A DNA stretch of 64,000 nucleotides, taken from NCBI GenBank assembly GCA_019321725.1, contig CM033107.1, positions 24,729,445-24,793,444 of the forward strand. Direction: 5' to 3'. Below, piece after piece: positions 15,901 to 28,904 of this stretch. The first letter of the stretch is position 1. Each line of letters starts with the position of its first letter. A model generated the notes under the pieces. The model was not told the DNA's origin. It worked only from the letters and a program-made list of their open reading frames with translations, and searched no databases. The stretch is from Paulownia fortunei (lineage: Eukaryota > Streptophyta > Magnoliopsida > Lamiales > Paulowniaceae). A program made the translations under genes and the position numbers.

Positions 15901-18900
15901 CACACTTCTAATCCTATCACAAGTTGATGTGAACTTTATGGGCTCCTTCTGACATAATAGGTCTCATTCCTAAAACCTTAAATTACCTGCCCACCATTGT
16001 CCATAAAACATCACAAAGACACATGCAGCTTCACTAGGCCCAAAGCAATCCTTTAGACCTCAGTTTTTTTTCCTTGGTCTCTACTATTCACTACCATAAG
16101 TCAACGTAGAGAAACAAATCTGACTGCCACCTTCCCCACTGACCACCGTGAAGATGTATAGTAAATTAATAAATGAACTCACAAACTTTGTTAACGGCGG
16201 CCACAAATCAGTCAATGTAATGTGAACGCATTTCCAGATTACTTTGCTCTTAACTCCTTTAGTTTTTGTTCTGAATTTTTTAATGTTTACTTGGGTTAGT
16301 TTGTATCAGTTTTGCCTAAATTAATGGATTACCTGTAACCGCTTAGCCATTACATATCATATGCAGTGATGTCCAATTTGCTGATATCGTTGCTCTTGTC
16401 ATTGTTTTAAGTTGATGTTATTCCTGCCTGTTTAGAATAACTCCTAGCTAGTTTTCTTCTGTATTCGCAGGTGTTCTTGTTTCAGAAATCTGCTGTTTAC
16501 AAATGTAACATGGCTGGAAAGCCAGCAGTGGTAACTCGTGTTGTTGATAGTATGACTGACAATCTCAGGCCTACTCGTGCTGAGGCAACTGATGTCGCTA
16601 ATGCTGTTTTGGATGGTGAGTCACAGTGCTATATTTTTTGGTGGGAAAAAGGTTGTGTACTAGTGCTAATTTACTACCTGTTTGTATTGTTAGCTTTTCT
16701 TAAAGCACTTGATGTGTATCATTATTTTCATTCCTGGGTATAATTTTGATGTGTTAGATTTGTATTTGTGTACTGTAGTATTATTTATTCTTCCTTTATT
16801 CATTATTGATTAAACCTATCAGCCAGCTGAACAAGGTTGATACTCAATGTATATGTTTCAGGATGTGATGCAATTCTTCTTGGTGCTGAGACCTTACGTG
16901 GATTATACCCTGTCGAAACTATTTCTACTGTTGGCAAAATTTGTGCTGAGGTAAGTATCTTTTATCCATGTACATTTAATTGGTTTTGTAATAACCGGAG
17001 ATCTTTTTTCTTATTTTTTTTCCTTTTTTTTTCTTTTTTTTTTCCCTATGCATTTCGATTGGGGGTAGGAGGTGGGTGGTTTGAACAGCTTCAGTTCAGT
17101 TCTTTGCAATTTGTTCTTCTGAATGATTTTCCAGTTTTTATATGCGATCCATGATGCTTTGTTGGGAATATACGGAGGTGGTATAGGTTTCTCGTTAATG
17201 CTCTAAAATTCTAATAGACCCTGTTAGTTCTTCAACTTGTGCATGAATGTACTATTGTTTATAGCAGCACTTTTTTGTCTTACAGAAGCATATATTGAGC
17301 AATACTTTTTAAGCTGCTATCTTATATTTCAATTATGCAAGACAGCTGCAATAGCTGTCACATCCTCAAAAAAAGTTATCTCCTAGTTTGATTTTCCAGA
17401 AAATAATAGCAGCAAGTTTTGGAACAGATATATGTCTCCCCTATATCTGCCTGGCATTTGGCCCCTCTATTAGACTGTTATCAAGAAGTCATTGCTAGCC
17501 TCTAATTTGCTCGCTTCCTTCCAAGTGTGACATAATTCCATTGGAAGCTGTTTTTAAGTATTCAAAGCAATTGCTTAAATATAATTGCCATTTTCCCTAT
17601 TTCTTCACAGGCAGAGAAGGTCTTCAATCAAGACCAATACTTTAAGAGGACTGTAAAATTTGTTGGCGAACCCATGACCCACTTGGAATCTATTGCTTCC
17701 TCGGCGGTATGTTTCAAGACAAAAAGTGAAAAGGATAAGACTAGAAAAAAGAAGAAAACAAAAAAATCAATCTAACGAACTTTTTTTTTTTTGGTCCAGT
17801 TCTGCGTTTAAGCCTTATGCCTAGACCCTAGTATGTAAATAACCTTTTTTGCATTTTATCTTTAGGTCCGCGCGGCCCTTAAAGTGAAGGCATCTGTCAT
17901 CATATGCTTTACATCATCTGGAAGAGCGGCAAGGTATTGTATTATTTTGGGAATGTGTTTTGATTGATAGTTTAAGATATTTGCTAATTTACTGACTTTA
18001 GCATGAGTTCAAACATCATCTGGCTAAATGCAGATTGATAGCAAAGTATAGGCCAACCATGCCTGTTTTATCTGTTGTCATCCCTCGGCTGAAGACAAAT
18101 CAATTGAAGTGGAGTTTCAGTGGTGCATTTGAGGTTAGACCTTTAATCCTAATTGAGATGATATTTTATCAGAAAAATTGGTTTTATCTTAATTTGCTGA
18201 ATGCATTTCATGAACAATGATAGGGTAGCTTCTATTGACAACACAATTTTAATGGCTCTTAACTTCATAGTACACAAGCATGCTTTGTGTTGGTTATAGA
18301 ATGAGATCCAGACTTCTATTGTTATTTACTTAATAGTCAGTGCAGAAAGATTACACACATAATAACTACTTTCAGAGCAATATATTTTCAGAGTTATTAT
18401 CGAATTACACTAGTTCTCAAGAATATTTCTCTTGTGCTATGATCTGGTTGATGCATCAGGAAAGCTAATGCTTATGTGGTTTAGGGAACATAGTTCACAG
18501 TTCACACTACTAAATGCTTTTCTTTGAGTTTATTGGTCTCCACCATTGCTGGTGATCGATGCTGGTAATTTGTTTTCCACCTGATGAGCTTATGGTTCTT
18601 TTCTGCATATGTTCAGGCAAGGCAATCACTTATAGTACGTGGTCTTTTCCCCTTGCTCGCTGATCCTCGACATCCAGTAAGTTCTTTGTACTTTAGTTTT
18701 GGTATAATACCACGTTTGCAGTATGGAGTTAAAAACATCATTCCCTTGTACTGCATCTCATGTTTGGAGGAAGGGTATGTTAAACAGGTTTTCATCGCTT
18801 GAACAATCCATTCCTACCTAGTGTGCCTGTCACAAGGGGTTCGCCTGAGGTAGCTTTGCTTGACATATATGAACAAGGCGCCTATACAGTTCATTGTAGT

Positions 18901-19308
18901 GCTATTCCTTTGCTATACTAGTTGTGTGAACACCTCGTTAACTTCTACCTATTTTCATCATTTTCTGTCAGGAGTTGATTATTTGAATATTGTATTTGGC
19001 ATGTGCTCCTGGTTTTCATATTGACTGGGGACAAATTTTTGGTTTATTTATTTTTTTATTTTTTTAAAGTCCTGTGAACTGTGGCCCTTCTATTTGGTTA
19101 GAGTGTGTTAAGAGGCTTTCCTTGACAGCAAACTTACTATCTGGTCATCTTACAGGCCGAGTCTACCAATGCAACTAATGAGTCAGTTCTGAAGGTTGCA
19201 CTTGATCATGGAAAAGCCTCTGGAGTCATCAAGTCCCATGATCGAGTAGTTGTCTGCCAGAAAGTTGGAGATGCATCAGTCGTAAAGATTATCGAGCTTG
19301 AAGATTAA
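12939..19308 (+). CDS. Cytosolic pyruvate kinase (divergent plant subclass)
   Basis: Sixteen exons join in phase to 527 residues: 12939-13007, 13152-13248, 13347-13444, 13692-13847, 13995-14072, 14509-14640, 15119-15199, 15314-15385, 15531-15620, 16471-16615, 16862-16950, 17611-17706, 17866-17933, 18034-18133, 18617-18676, 19156-19308. Pyruvate kinase makes ATP and pyruvate from phosphoenolpyruvate in glycolysis. No transit peptide is seen, which fits a cytosolic enzyme. Landmarks are [14 protein letters not shown] (residue 31 on), ARFDFSWGD (57-65), MLDTVGAE (90-97), FAKIENVEG (254-262), SRGNLG (279-284), VTRVVDSM (312-319) and [17 protein letters not shown]. Length and sequence match what I recall of At2g36580 and At3g52990. 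Several active-site positions differ from canonical enzymes: NFSHG is DFSWG, DTKGPE is DTVGAE, and the metal-binding RGDLG is RGNLG. These changes seem typical of this subclass and may lower or alter activity. Confidence 0.96.
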
Positions 19309-20285
19309 AAGCCTAAGCCAATATGTATTTTAGCTGCATCACCTTCTTTTCTTTTCTTTTCTTTTCTTTTCTTTTTTATTTTTTGGGTGGAAGTGTGACG
19401 GGATAATTATGATTGGCACTACCATGAATTTTGATGTTGACTTTTAGGCGGCTATAACATAAGTTTTTATTAGATAAAATACATATTGAGTATTTCTGAT
19501 TTGGAATTTGCTCTTCTGCAAGTTGATCATGAGCCTTGCAATTTTCTGTTGCCAATGATGGATGTATACATGTTGGAGATACTGTTTTGTAATATTAAAA
19601 GCTGAAGTGTGGGAATGCTTATATCTAGAACCATGAAACTGTGGTGTTTGCTTTCTTTCTAGCAAAGGAAATAACTTTTATCTAATAACATTGCTAGTAA
19701 AATATTTCACATTATTTGAATTTGCCTAGGTTTTAGGCAATCATAAATTATTCCAGTACGTGCATCTTTGTACCAGCACATGTTGGGGCATAGGGCCGAA
19801 AAATCAGGACTGGTTAGTTCTCGCATTCTGATGAATTTATTTTGGTAGTGGAATTAAAAATTTTAAGAATTTATTTTGGGATGTATTCTAGATAGTAGAA
19901 TTAAAAAATATGTAAAGAATCGTGTAAAAATGTTATTTGTAGATGTATGATTTGTTAATATTATTTTACTGATCAAGTGAGGTAAAGTAAGATATATAAT
20001 TATTTAATTAAAATAATATTTAATAAGTATTTTGGGGGAATAAAACGGATGTTTTTTCTGAGAAAAAAAAATATTTTCCTCAAAAAAACACTAGTTTTGT
20101 TCCAGGTTTCTAAACAGAACAAATCAATAGTGATTGATTATGTTATACAAGTAAGTTACACAACATTGTAAAACGTCGCAACTTTCTAATTCATAGTCAA
20201 AACATGCCTCACGAAGAGTGAATAATTGTAACAGAAAGGGGAATTTGGTAGCTATTAATAATTTGCATAGGACATGGGACAACAA
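19309..20285. other. 3' UTR of pyruvate kinase and spacer
   Basis: A (TTTTC)n-like pentamer run at about 19346-19375 follows the stop codon. The rest is AT-rich 3' UTR and spacer up to the tRNA gene, with no supported coding sequence. Confidence 0.5.
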
Positions 20286-20358
20286 GCGCCCATGGCCTAA
20301 TGGATAAGGCGTCTGACTTCTAATCAGGCGATTGTGGGTTCGAGTCCCACTGGGCGTG
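20286..20358 (+). tRNA. tRNA-Arg (anticodon UCU)
   Basis: The 73-nt sequence folds as a cloverleaf. The acceptor stem GCGCCCA pairs with TGGGCGT (one G-U pair at the end) and the discriminator base is G. The anticodon loop CTTCTAA is closed by CTGA/TCAG, with TCT at 20319-20321. The T arm GTGGG-TTCGAGT-CCCAC carries a perfect B box (GGTTCGAGTCC). The A box is TGGCCTAATGG. No intron is present. The upstream CAACAA (20282 area) is typical of plant tRNA genes. It decodes AGA arginine codons. Confidence 0.97.
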
Positions 20359-20362
20359 TCCC

Positions 20363-20368
20363 TTTTTT
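20363..20368 (+). terminator. RNA polymerase III terminator of the tRNA gene
   Basis: A run of six T residues begins four bases after the discriminator base of tRNA-Arg, as expected for Pol III termination. Confidence 0.85.
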
Positions 20369-20432
20369 CTTCAAATTGGTTTCTATAGTGGCACAAGTAG
20401 ATTTATTTTCCCCGTCTTTTTCCTCACACACG

Positions 20433-20454
20433 CAGAGAGAGAGAGAGAGAGAGA
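20433..20454. repeat. (GA)n microsatellite
   Basis: About eleven GA units lie some 75 bp downstream of the tRNA gene. Confidence 0.9.
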
Positions 20455-21404
20455 GGTTGATTATTGCCTGGCTAGAAAAGAGGATGCAACTACACGTTTT
20501 TGTTTTGCAAAGGTTGGGCATAACTGTTGAGATGTCACACTGACACTACATTGGCAGCAAGATATGACGTTTCACCTAAGGTATGCTAAAGATCTTTATT
20601 ACAGAGCAATTTGCTAACAACACTCATTAAATAAAGTGCAGTTCCTTGACAAGGAATGTCGGAGAATCCACCTCTGTATCATGTTGTCATCTCTCTTTGA
20701 CTGAATATGAGGCCCAGACCGAAAGCTGAAACCATATGTGGTAGCAGACAATTAATGTGATTCCAATCATTTCTCACTTGGGCTTATGGGGTTAAATGTT
20801 TCCAAGACCACCTCTTGTGAGGAACCACTTGCAAAATCTCACGCCCACCTAATGATCCCCCCTCATCAACACATTTTCACAAATCTTTCTTCCTTCCCAT
20901 TCCCCTTTGCAAAGTTCTTTTCCTTTTTAGCAGGTAAACTTCATTAAACTTGCAACTTAGCAGATTCTTGTCTTACAATAATGTTATTCTTGAATGTCAA
21001 ATCACACGACCTGATTGACCGCGCAGTGTTGTGACAATTTGCATCTTATAAACGCAATTCAGGAGTAGTCACATTAGATAAGGTGTTGACAAGATATTTC
21101 GATGGTAAGAATTGTGTTAAGTAGTAAGCCACTAAGTTGCATGGCAACATAACTTACAGCAGGTTCCCACTTATAACTGCTCAAAGCATCAAACTGATGA
21201 ACAACTTATTGACAAACTAATGAACAAGGAACAAACTACATTGAACAGCTAAGCCTTTTCCATTGAGCTTTTGAAATTGTAGAAAACTATAGATTCTGGA
21301 AGCTAAACTTGCAAGAACGAGGAATGGACAACCCATTTTTGTCTGGTATATCTAATCTGACTAATCAACTGTAGAATTGAAATCATCCAGTAATGGAAGA
21401 GGGT
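20455..21404. other. Intergenic DNA and 3' UTR of the trihelix gene
   Basis: I see no gene here. The right part is expected to be the 3' UTR of the minus-strand trihelix gene. Confidence 0.5.
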
Positions 21405-22781
21405 TCAGTCTTCTTGTTGGAGGAATGCTGCTGCTGACCGCTGTTGATGATGATCATGATCGAGAAAATCGAGCTCTTGTTGGCGGATAAGGAGAACCAT
21501 TCTCTCATTCTCCAACTTCAATCCTTCGTTTGTGAGCTTTTCCCTCTCCATTGCTCTCTCCTTCTTGGTGCTGAATTTTAACCACTTTAGCCGCTGCTTT
21601 TCGAGCTCAAGGGCTTGGGACTGGATGCCAAGACGCTGCTCCTCCAATAGCATCAATGTTTTTTTCATCCACTGCCTCTTCTCAAATGGACTCTTTCTTC
21701 CATCTTGCAACATATTCACAAATTCAGCATCCAATTGTTGAATCAATGGCGAATGGAATGTGCCCTTTCTCTGCATCTCATCAGTGTTAATGTCATCCTC
21801 ATATCCATGGTCATGCCTTCCTGATCCTCCCCCAAACACAACATCATCATCATCATCTTCATTGTCGTCGTCCTCATCATCGTCATCGTCTTCACCGCTT
21901 GTCGCTTTTGCCAATTTAGATACCTCATTCTCCGCTCTCTTTATGTTGGGCATGACAGGGGTGTTTTCTGTTGAGTGTAACTGCAGCTGAGATTGAGATC
22001 CCTCCGCTGCAGCTTCTGGAGGTGAATGCTGAACACCGTCAGTTCCACTCTTACTAGCACCACTACCATGACCACAACTATTATGATAAGCACACATTTC
22101 CCTGAAAAAAAAGTGCTTAGAGTTCAGCAATTTCTTCGCTTCATCCTTCATCTTCGGCGATAACTGATCCATAGTATCCAGCAGACTCTGATTCTCCACC
22201 ACTCGGCACGCGGTTCCCTTTCCAAGAATATCGTTAACCCTCTTATACCTCTTGTTTAAATCATTGAATTTGTCTTCACACTGCTGTGGAGACACGTAAA
22301 ATCCCCTCTCCGTCATAAACTGCGACACCGATTTCCACTTCCCCTTCTTCTGTAAAGCCCCGCCACCTTTCTTTTTGCTGGCAGGATCATTCCCTTCAGA
22401 GCCAACCTCGTCACCGACATAGAAGACCACCATAATCAACGACCTTACCATATTGTCAGTCCATTTCATTCTTTCCCAGGGAGACGTTTTCCACTTCCCA
22501 TCATCCGCACTGTTTTCAGCAGTAAGTCCAGGCTCATCATCATCACTTAGTGACAAACTCTGGTTCTTGGATTTTGCAGTAAACGGGTATCCTTGCTGAG
22601 TTTGTGGATGGTAATCACCCTCATGATGGCCGTAGGCCACCATGGAGTGGGGTTGTTGCTGCTGCTGTTGTATGTGGTGAGGGTTTTGTGGTGGTATGGC
22701 GTGGTGGAGTGACATTTCTAGGTCTGACGTCCCAGGCTGCATACTAGAATACATTCCACCAGGCATAGCCTTTGATTCCAT
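21405..22781 (-). CDS. Trihelix (SANT/Myb-like) transcription factor, HRA1-like group
   Basis: A single uninterrupted exon encodes 458 residues from ATG (22781) to TGA (21405). The N-terminus is His/Gln-rich with a six-Gln run near residues 38-43. A trihelix DNA-binding domain spans about residues 98-226, with SPWERMKWTDNMVRSLI, GKWKSVSQFMTERGFYVSP, QQCEDKFNDLNKRYKRVNDI and a terminal HFFFREMCAYHNSCGHG. A near-pure Asp/Glu tract covers about 297-314. The C-terminus (about 368-440) is a charged helical, probably coiled-coil region with EEQRLGIQSQALELEKQR. These features match the plant trihelix group that contains At3g10040 (HRA1, a hypoxia regulator), At1g21200 and At1g76870. Membership of this group is firm; equivalence to HRA1 itself is inferred and leans on the nearby At3g10030-like gene. 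Nuclear location is expected. Confidence 0.9.
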   Translation of the reverse strand: MESKAMPGGMYSSMQPGTSDLEMSLHHAIPPQNPHHIQQQQQQPHSMVAYGHHEGDYHPQTQQGYPFTAKSKNQSLSLSDDDEPGLTAENSADDGKWKTSPWERMKWTDNMVRSLIMVVFYVGDEVGSEGNDPASKKKGGGALQKKGKWKSVSQFMTERGFYVSPQQCEDKFNDLNKRYKRVNDILGKGTACRVVENQSLLDTMDQLSPKMKDEAKKLLNSKHFFFREMCAYHNSCGHGSGASKSGTDGVQHSPPEAAAEGSQSQLQLHSTENTPVMPNIKRAENEVSKLAKATSGEDDDDDEDDDNEDDDDDVVFGGGSGRHDHGYEDDINTDEMQRKGTFHSPLIQQLDAEFVNMLQDGRKSPFEKRQWMKKTLMLLEEQRLGIQSQALELEKQRLKWLKFSTKKERAMEREKLTNEGLKLENERMVLLIRQQELDFLDHDHHQQRSAAAFLQQED

Positions 22782-25700
22782 AGAACTTCAAAATTCAGCA
22801 ACAAGAAAATCTTAAATTCACTGATCACAAAAAACAAACTATGATTGACCACATGCCAATGAAGTAGAGAACTGAAAACACTCAAGACTTCATTTTCAGT
22901 TATCCAATGATTACTCCTGGAAATATCAAGAAACAATTAGAATTCGCCAAAGAAGAAACCAAAATAAATAAAGAAACGGCACAATCACCAGAGCGTTGGA
23001 AAGATTTTTGATTGACCAAATTTTCCATCGACATGCAGAAGAAAGCAAGAAAAGGAAACAGATAAAACTGGGCAAAACTGAGTTTCGTCCAAACAATGAA
23101 ACGTGATATCTGTAGGTGGGCAGATATAAAATCTGGGAGTTTATACAGTGAATACTGATAAAGCAGCTGGTTTTAGGGTTGGGGAGAGTTCTTGGTTTTA
23201 TGATAGTTGACAGCTAAAAACTGCCCAGTGCCCATGGTTTTGCTTTTTCCCTTAGCTAAGAGCTATTCCTTTGTGGGGGAGCAGAGAGAGAGAGAGAGTC
23301 CACAGGATTATGCAAAACTATCATCCGCGCTCAATTCTCTTGACCTTATAAAATTTGGTGTCCGAGGAATGAATCTCAACATATTTTATTATAAATTTTA
23401 TATTATATTAATTATTTATTACTTATAAAATTTTATTAATATAATATATATATAATAACAATCAATACAATATAATAAATAATTTAATAAAAACTATTGT
23501 TCAATAAATTTGGGCGTTGCTTTCATATTAAGTGAAAATAATAAATGGGAAGTGGAGGATGAAAGACTACTTTCATATTTCATAATATGTGGAGAAACGA
23601 CGGAGTTTAATTGGAATTTTGTAATATTTTAAAAAGATGTTAGAATATAATTTTTATAAATTATATATTTTATTTGCAAATTTCAAAAAAATTACATTAC
23701 CTATTTTTTTTATTTTTTCAGTATATATATAAATTTATTAAATAATATAATTTTTATTAATAATTTTCATGCATAAGTGTATTATTTTTATAAAATAATT
23801 TAGTATTTTATATTAATATATTTTTAAATTAATTATAAATTTTGATAACTTATTTTATTATATAAATAAGATAGGATACATGTTGGGATCTTTTCTCCGG
23901 GTTGGGCTGCCCCGGTGGGCTATATCCGCTTAAGATACTGCATGGGTTGTTGTTATTTGTAGAGCCCATCTGTTCTAGCCTTTTTGTTGGCCAGGGTATC
24001 ATGAAAATTTAAAAAAATAAATCTATGAGCCACTCCTAATTTAAGTAAAGATGTAGACAGATATATATAGATACTAATATATATGAGAAAATATAAGTAA
24101 ACGGGCCTCGTAGATTCGAGCTCAAGATATAGAATAGATATATAGATAGTAATATACATATAGATATAGATGGGGGCTAAAACAAACTTTAAGAGCGCCA
24201 ATGGAAGTAAGTTGAAAGCTGCAGTGGTGGAACGATGTGAAAATCAAAATCAGTGACATGAAAATGAATGAAGAACTAAATATGCATACAAAATAATGGA
24301 GCCCTGTCGTGGACTAATGTGGAGCTGGAGGTGGCCATTGTGGGCTAATCAGTTAATTTCAAGACAACATAGTACGAAAAAGTACTGTTCAGGAATTGAA
24401 TGTGGTTAGGAAATTGTCCTGTGTCTCCCGACATTGGGATTGGCATTCAGAACGTCAGTGTCCAATTAATTTCATTTTGAAACTCATGGGTAGCTCGGCG
24501 CCGGTTTACAGCACATGAACAGAGTTAGTGTTTTTTTTTTCATTATTCACTTTTTCTTTATTCAATTATATTGAATACATAGGCGATCCACCAAACCCAC
24601 AGCGTACAGACAAATATCTATTTTGCTGTGCTTCGTGTATAGTTTAATTGGTGGATTAATTAACATGTTACTCGTTACCAGAGAAAGAGTGGGAGTTTGA
24701 ATTTTGATAAGAACTTGCGGCTGAATTTTGATATGATCAAATTATGACATATCCTGCGATTTACCTCTCCAAGGTGCTTGGGGTAAAGGATTTTGAAAAT
24801 TCAGAATATAGTTTAGTACAAGTTGGGATACCTAAATTATCAAAAAAATAATAATAATCTATTTTTCCATTCGGGAGGTTCAATCAATCTTTAAATTTAT
24901 ACATTTTCACCTACATCACAATATTATAATAAGCTAAACAAATATAGTATGTGCAAATTTCATCAGTAAGTATATATTATATTTAATTTAATAATTTTCT
25001 TTCATAAATCATATATTGGGGTATCCTTGAAATGTGGTTTTCATTTCATAATAGCGATAGATCGTAATTTTTTAAATATATTCATAATAATTAGCTAATA
25101 AGAGAATATGAGATTTTCATACCTGGCATTTGAATCTCGTTAAGTATTCTATTTTATTTATTGTGGTTTTCCTATCTTGATTTTTCAACCTTAAATATTT
25201 ATCATATTTTATTAGGTCTGTTGGTTTCACTTGCATCCCCTACCTACCCAACTATCAATCAAGTATCATATTTTTTTTTAAAAATTTAATTATTTTTTTT
25301 AATAAATGTCGTACTTCATGAATGTTTCAAACACTATATCATAGTCAAATAACAATAATCACTTCAAAACATAGACAACATTCTTGTGATACAACAAATA
25401 AAATTTCAACTTACCTTAAGTCCGTTTTGTATTGAATGAAAACGTCAATTTCTTTGAAAAATAGAATATACTAAGTACTTAAAAATATGAAAATCTAACT
25501 TAGTCAAAATTATATGACTTTTCAATCCTCTCAATTTCAGAATTTTTTTAATTAGTATAAATTTTTATTATAAAATTTTAAAATTTTGTTTCTCTAAAAG
25601 TTTAAAATATTTATTTATTTACTATTCCGTTCTTGATTGGATAGATTAAAAAACATTATACTCGATTCATATGAAAATTTCACTTGTATATGGGCCCAAT

Positions 25701-26086
25701 CGATCGATAATTTACCCAATTGTGTCTTCCATATGTGTTCTTGCACAAACCACGTTTCTTCTAGAAAGATTAAGAAAAATATTTGAGTTAATATTGTGAT
25801 GAATTTCAGCAGTAACAATATAGATGATTGCTTCAATATCGAATAAAAAGGATATTCCCCAAGTTAAAGTTTGCTGAAAGAAGCATCGTGGAAAACATGG
25901 GGTAGTTTGATTTTGGTAAGTAGGGCCAAAATATAGTGACCGAAGCAAATCAAAAGCTGGCAGCCATTGCCTTTAAAAATCTCAGGTCATGTAATCAAAT
26001 ATTTTCACTTGATTTTCAATTATTAATAAATTATTAGAAAAACTGTATATGTGTATTAGATTAGGTTAGATGTTATTAGAAAATGT
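22782..26086. other. Promoter/5' UTR of the trihelix gene and gene-poor DNA
   Basis: The first few hundred bases probably hold the 5' leader of the minus-strand trihelix gene, with a short (GA)n run at about 23284-23299. Beyond that lies AT-rich DNA with short (TA)n and TATAGA-type repeats (about 24060-24170). No gene is supported. Confidence 0.5.
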
Positions 26087-26503
26087 CACTGCAAGAACAA
26101 AATTTAATATTAATGATAAAATATTAAATGATAATATTAATATCGTTGCTAAAAAAATATATTAAATAACAATAATTTTTGTTTTGCAATAATATAATAT
26201 TCAAAAATTTAATAGTGATAAAAATTATATCTAAGTTGTCAACTGTTAATAATTAATAGTATATGAATAGTGACAACATAAAATAATAATAATTATATTT
26301 GTTTGTTATTATATATGTTTCATTAGTTATCTATATTTTTTTTTTTGTCATTATATAATTTTTGTCACAAACAAAATTATGAAAATAATTACAATAGTAA
26401 AGACAAAAATTCTTATCACTTAGTATATTCATTAGTGAAAACTTTTTTATTGTCATTTAATATTTTTTGTCTGTAACATTCTTATTTTTTATTGTTTGTA
26501 GTC
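26087..26503. mobile_element. Possible decayed CACTA-like MITE
   Basis: The left end CACTGCAAGAACAAAA resembles the CACTACAAGAAAA ends of plant CACTA elements. The reverse complement of the right end starts GACTACAAACAATAAAA. Between them, short words such as AGTGATAA, AGTGACAA and AGTGAAAA and their complements recur, like CACTA subterminal repeats. No coding sequence and no clean 3-bp target duplication are seen, so the call is tentative. Confidence 0.4.
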
Positions 26504-28904
26504 AAATAAAAATATATACATATATATGTAACCAGGTGATGTTGCAATCAATGATTAGGTTAAAAACGAGATGCATTGCTTTCCAAGCAACTACGTTTTG
26601 CTTCGTCGACAACTTTTGTTAATTAATTTAAAGAAAAACTATTGTAATTAATATTTATGGAATTTCGTCCTCAAAATCGTTATAAATTACGCAATTCTTG
26701 GAAAGCTGGAGAAGAAGTGCTTGTTATTTACAATAGAGAATATTTATGAACATAAGATTATTATCAAATTTTCTAAACTATAATTTTTTATTATGAGACA
26801 AAATGGTGTAGTGCATAGTGGCATCTTCAAATTTTCTTTTTTTCTTTTTCCAGAGTTTTAAATGTACTGTCTATAGAGATCTAGAGAGGGTGTCCTCATA
26901 ATAATATATCACACATTTTTTGGATTTAATTTAAACATTTTTTTTTCATTTTACATACTTAATCAAATGTAAATAAAAGAACATATAAATCTTTAAAAAA
27001 CATATGTAATGAATAGACTAAGGTAGACTAGCAAGGGTCATGATGGCCCATATCCATTATTATGTGTCTTAACTTCAAAAAATCAAATCTTTGACTTAAT
27101 CATCAGATTAGTCATTGGTTAGATGTTACTTTCTATATATTAATACGGTATAAAATAATTATTGTATTGTTAGAGATACATTAAATTAATGTATTTTCTA
27201 TTTCTATATGTCACATGTATACGTTCATAAGTTAATTATTATATTGCAAGAGATACATTAAATTCAGTACCTTTGCATTATGTGTAATTAAGGAGATATT
27301 TTTTGTGATATTTTGAAAAATTGAATCTGATTAATTAATTTTGTGCTAATTTACATAGAGTGTAATAAAACAGAATCCACCTAAATGGGCATGTCTTAAT
27401 TTTTCATTTTATTGTCAAATGAGTCTAAAATTTATTGGATAAGGTAATTGAAATTTTAATTCAACCTCATATAAATAAGATGACTTTAATCTATATATAC
27501 AACTTTTGTTATTTATAACCAAAATATGTTGATTTGCCCTACTTCTTCGGGAAGGGTTTTTGTGTACCCATTATTATTATCGTGAATGAATATTTTATCT
27601 TATAATTTTTTTCGATTTGAGTTTTTAGACGTAAATATATCCTTGAATGTTGTCCTAGATTATAGGCCAGACTCCCTAATATACAACTGTCACTGTATTC
27701 AACAGATTTGGTAGCTTTGATACCAAACTAAATTGAAATTATATGTATGAACAATTGTTATTATTTTACTCTGCAATTGCTAGAATATTTTAGAATTTCT
27801 CTATACATACAATTTGTACTTTTATCCTATGATTGGTTTGATTAATCATATTTCATTGGTAATTTGAAATAATTGTATTTTTGTACTTTAAAATGATTGG
27901 TAAATTGAAGGTGATTGAGCAAGAAGAGAAATTAAAAATAAAAAATAAAAAACATTGGCTAGGAGATGTTATGGAGAAATAGAAACCAAAGAAGTTAATT
28001 ACAATTAACTAGCAAGAAATAATTTTTGCTACACTTGATAATTGCAAGAAGTAATTTGAATTATTGAAAATGGCCTATGGCAATTTATAGATTGTCAATG
28101 CAAAGGTCTCACAACATTATACGTGCATTATACATTTTTAAAAGATTTACATTCTTCGGTGCTTAAAGTTGAGAAATGTGCCACATAATTTAGTTGACAA
28201 TTTAAGTGTCAATTTATTTTCCTATCCTAAAAAATTTGGTTTGATTAGGTAAATCTGAACACGGTTCACAGATTGCCGGTTACAATTCGAAACTGTAGAT
28301 TCTATAGTTTGAAAAAATATCGACCCTTAATTTTAACCATTAAGGTCGATTACGGTTTGATTTTCAAAATTATCGGCCTGTTTTCGATTCTGATTCTTAT
28401 ATTTTTTTTATTATTTTTTTAAATTTTTTGAACTTAATTTTTAAAAAAATATTATTAATTTTTGAACTTAATGAAAAAAATTTAATTTAAAATTTTAAAA
28501 AAATAATTAAAATATAAATTAATAGTAAAAAACAATAGTGACTAAATTAGGTGAAAGGTGACAAAAAAGTAAAAGTAAAGGGTGAGTAGCATGTGAAGAC
28601 TTTGTTTGATATAGTGGGGAATTAATCCAGGGGAGGTAAAGTAATTTTTAAGTGATATTCTGCTTGATTGGGTGAAAAGCAAGCTGATTTGTTTGGATCC
28701 AGAATCGTCCATTTAGAAGGGTACATTTTCAAATCATTAAGTTTTTTAATTTCACAGTTTAATCCACTTCTAAAAAATTAATTTAATTGTTAACAAAAAT
28801 GCACTATATAAATTGATATATAAACTTTTCCCCAAATTGAAACGGGAGAGGAGCGCTACAAGGAGCTCAATTGTTAAAATAAGTGTTTTTATAATGATAC
28901 TCGT

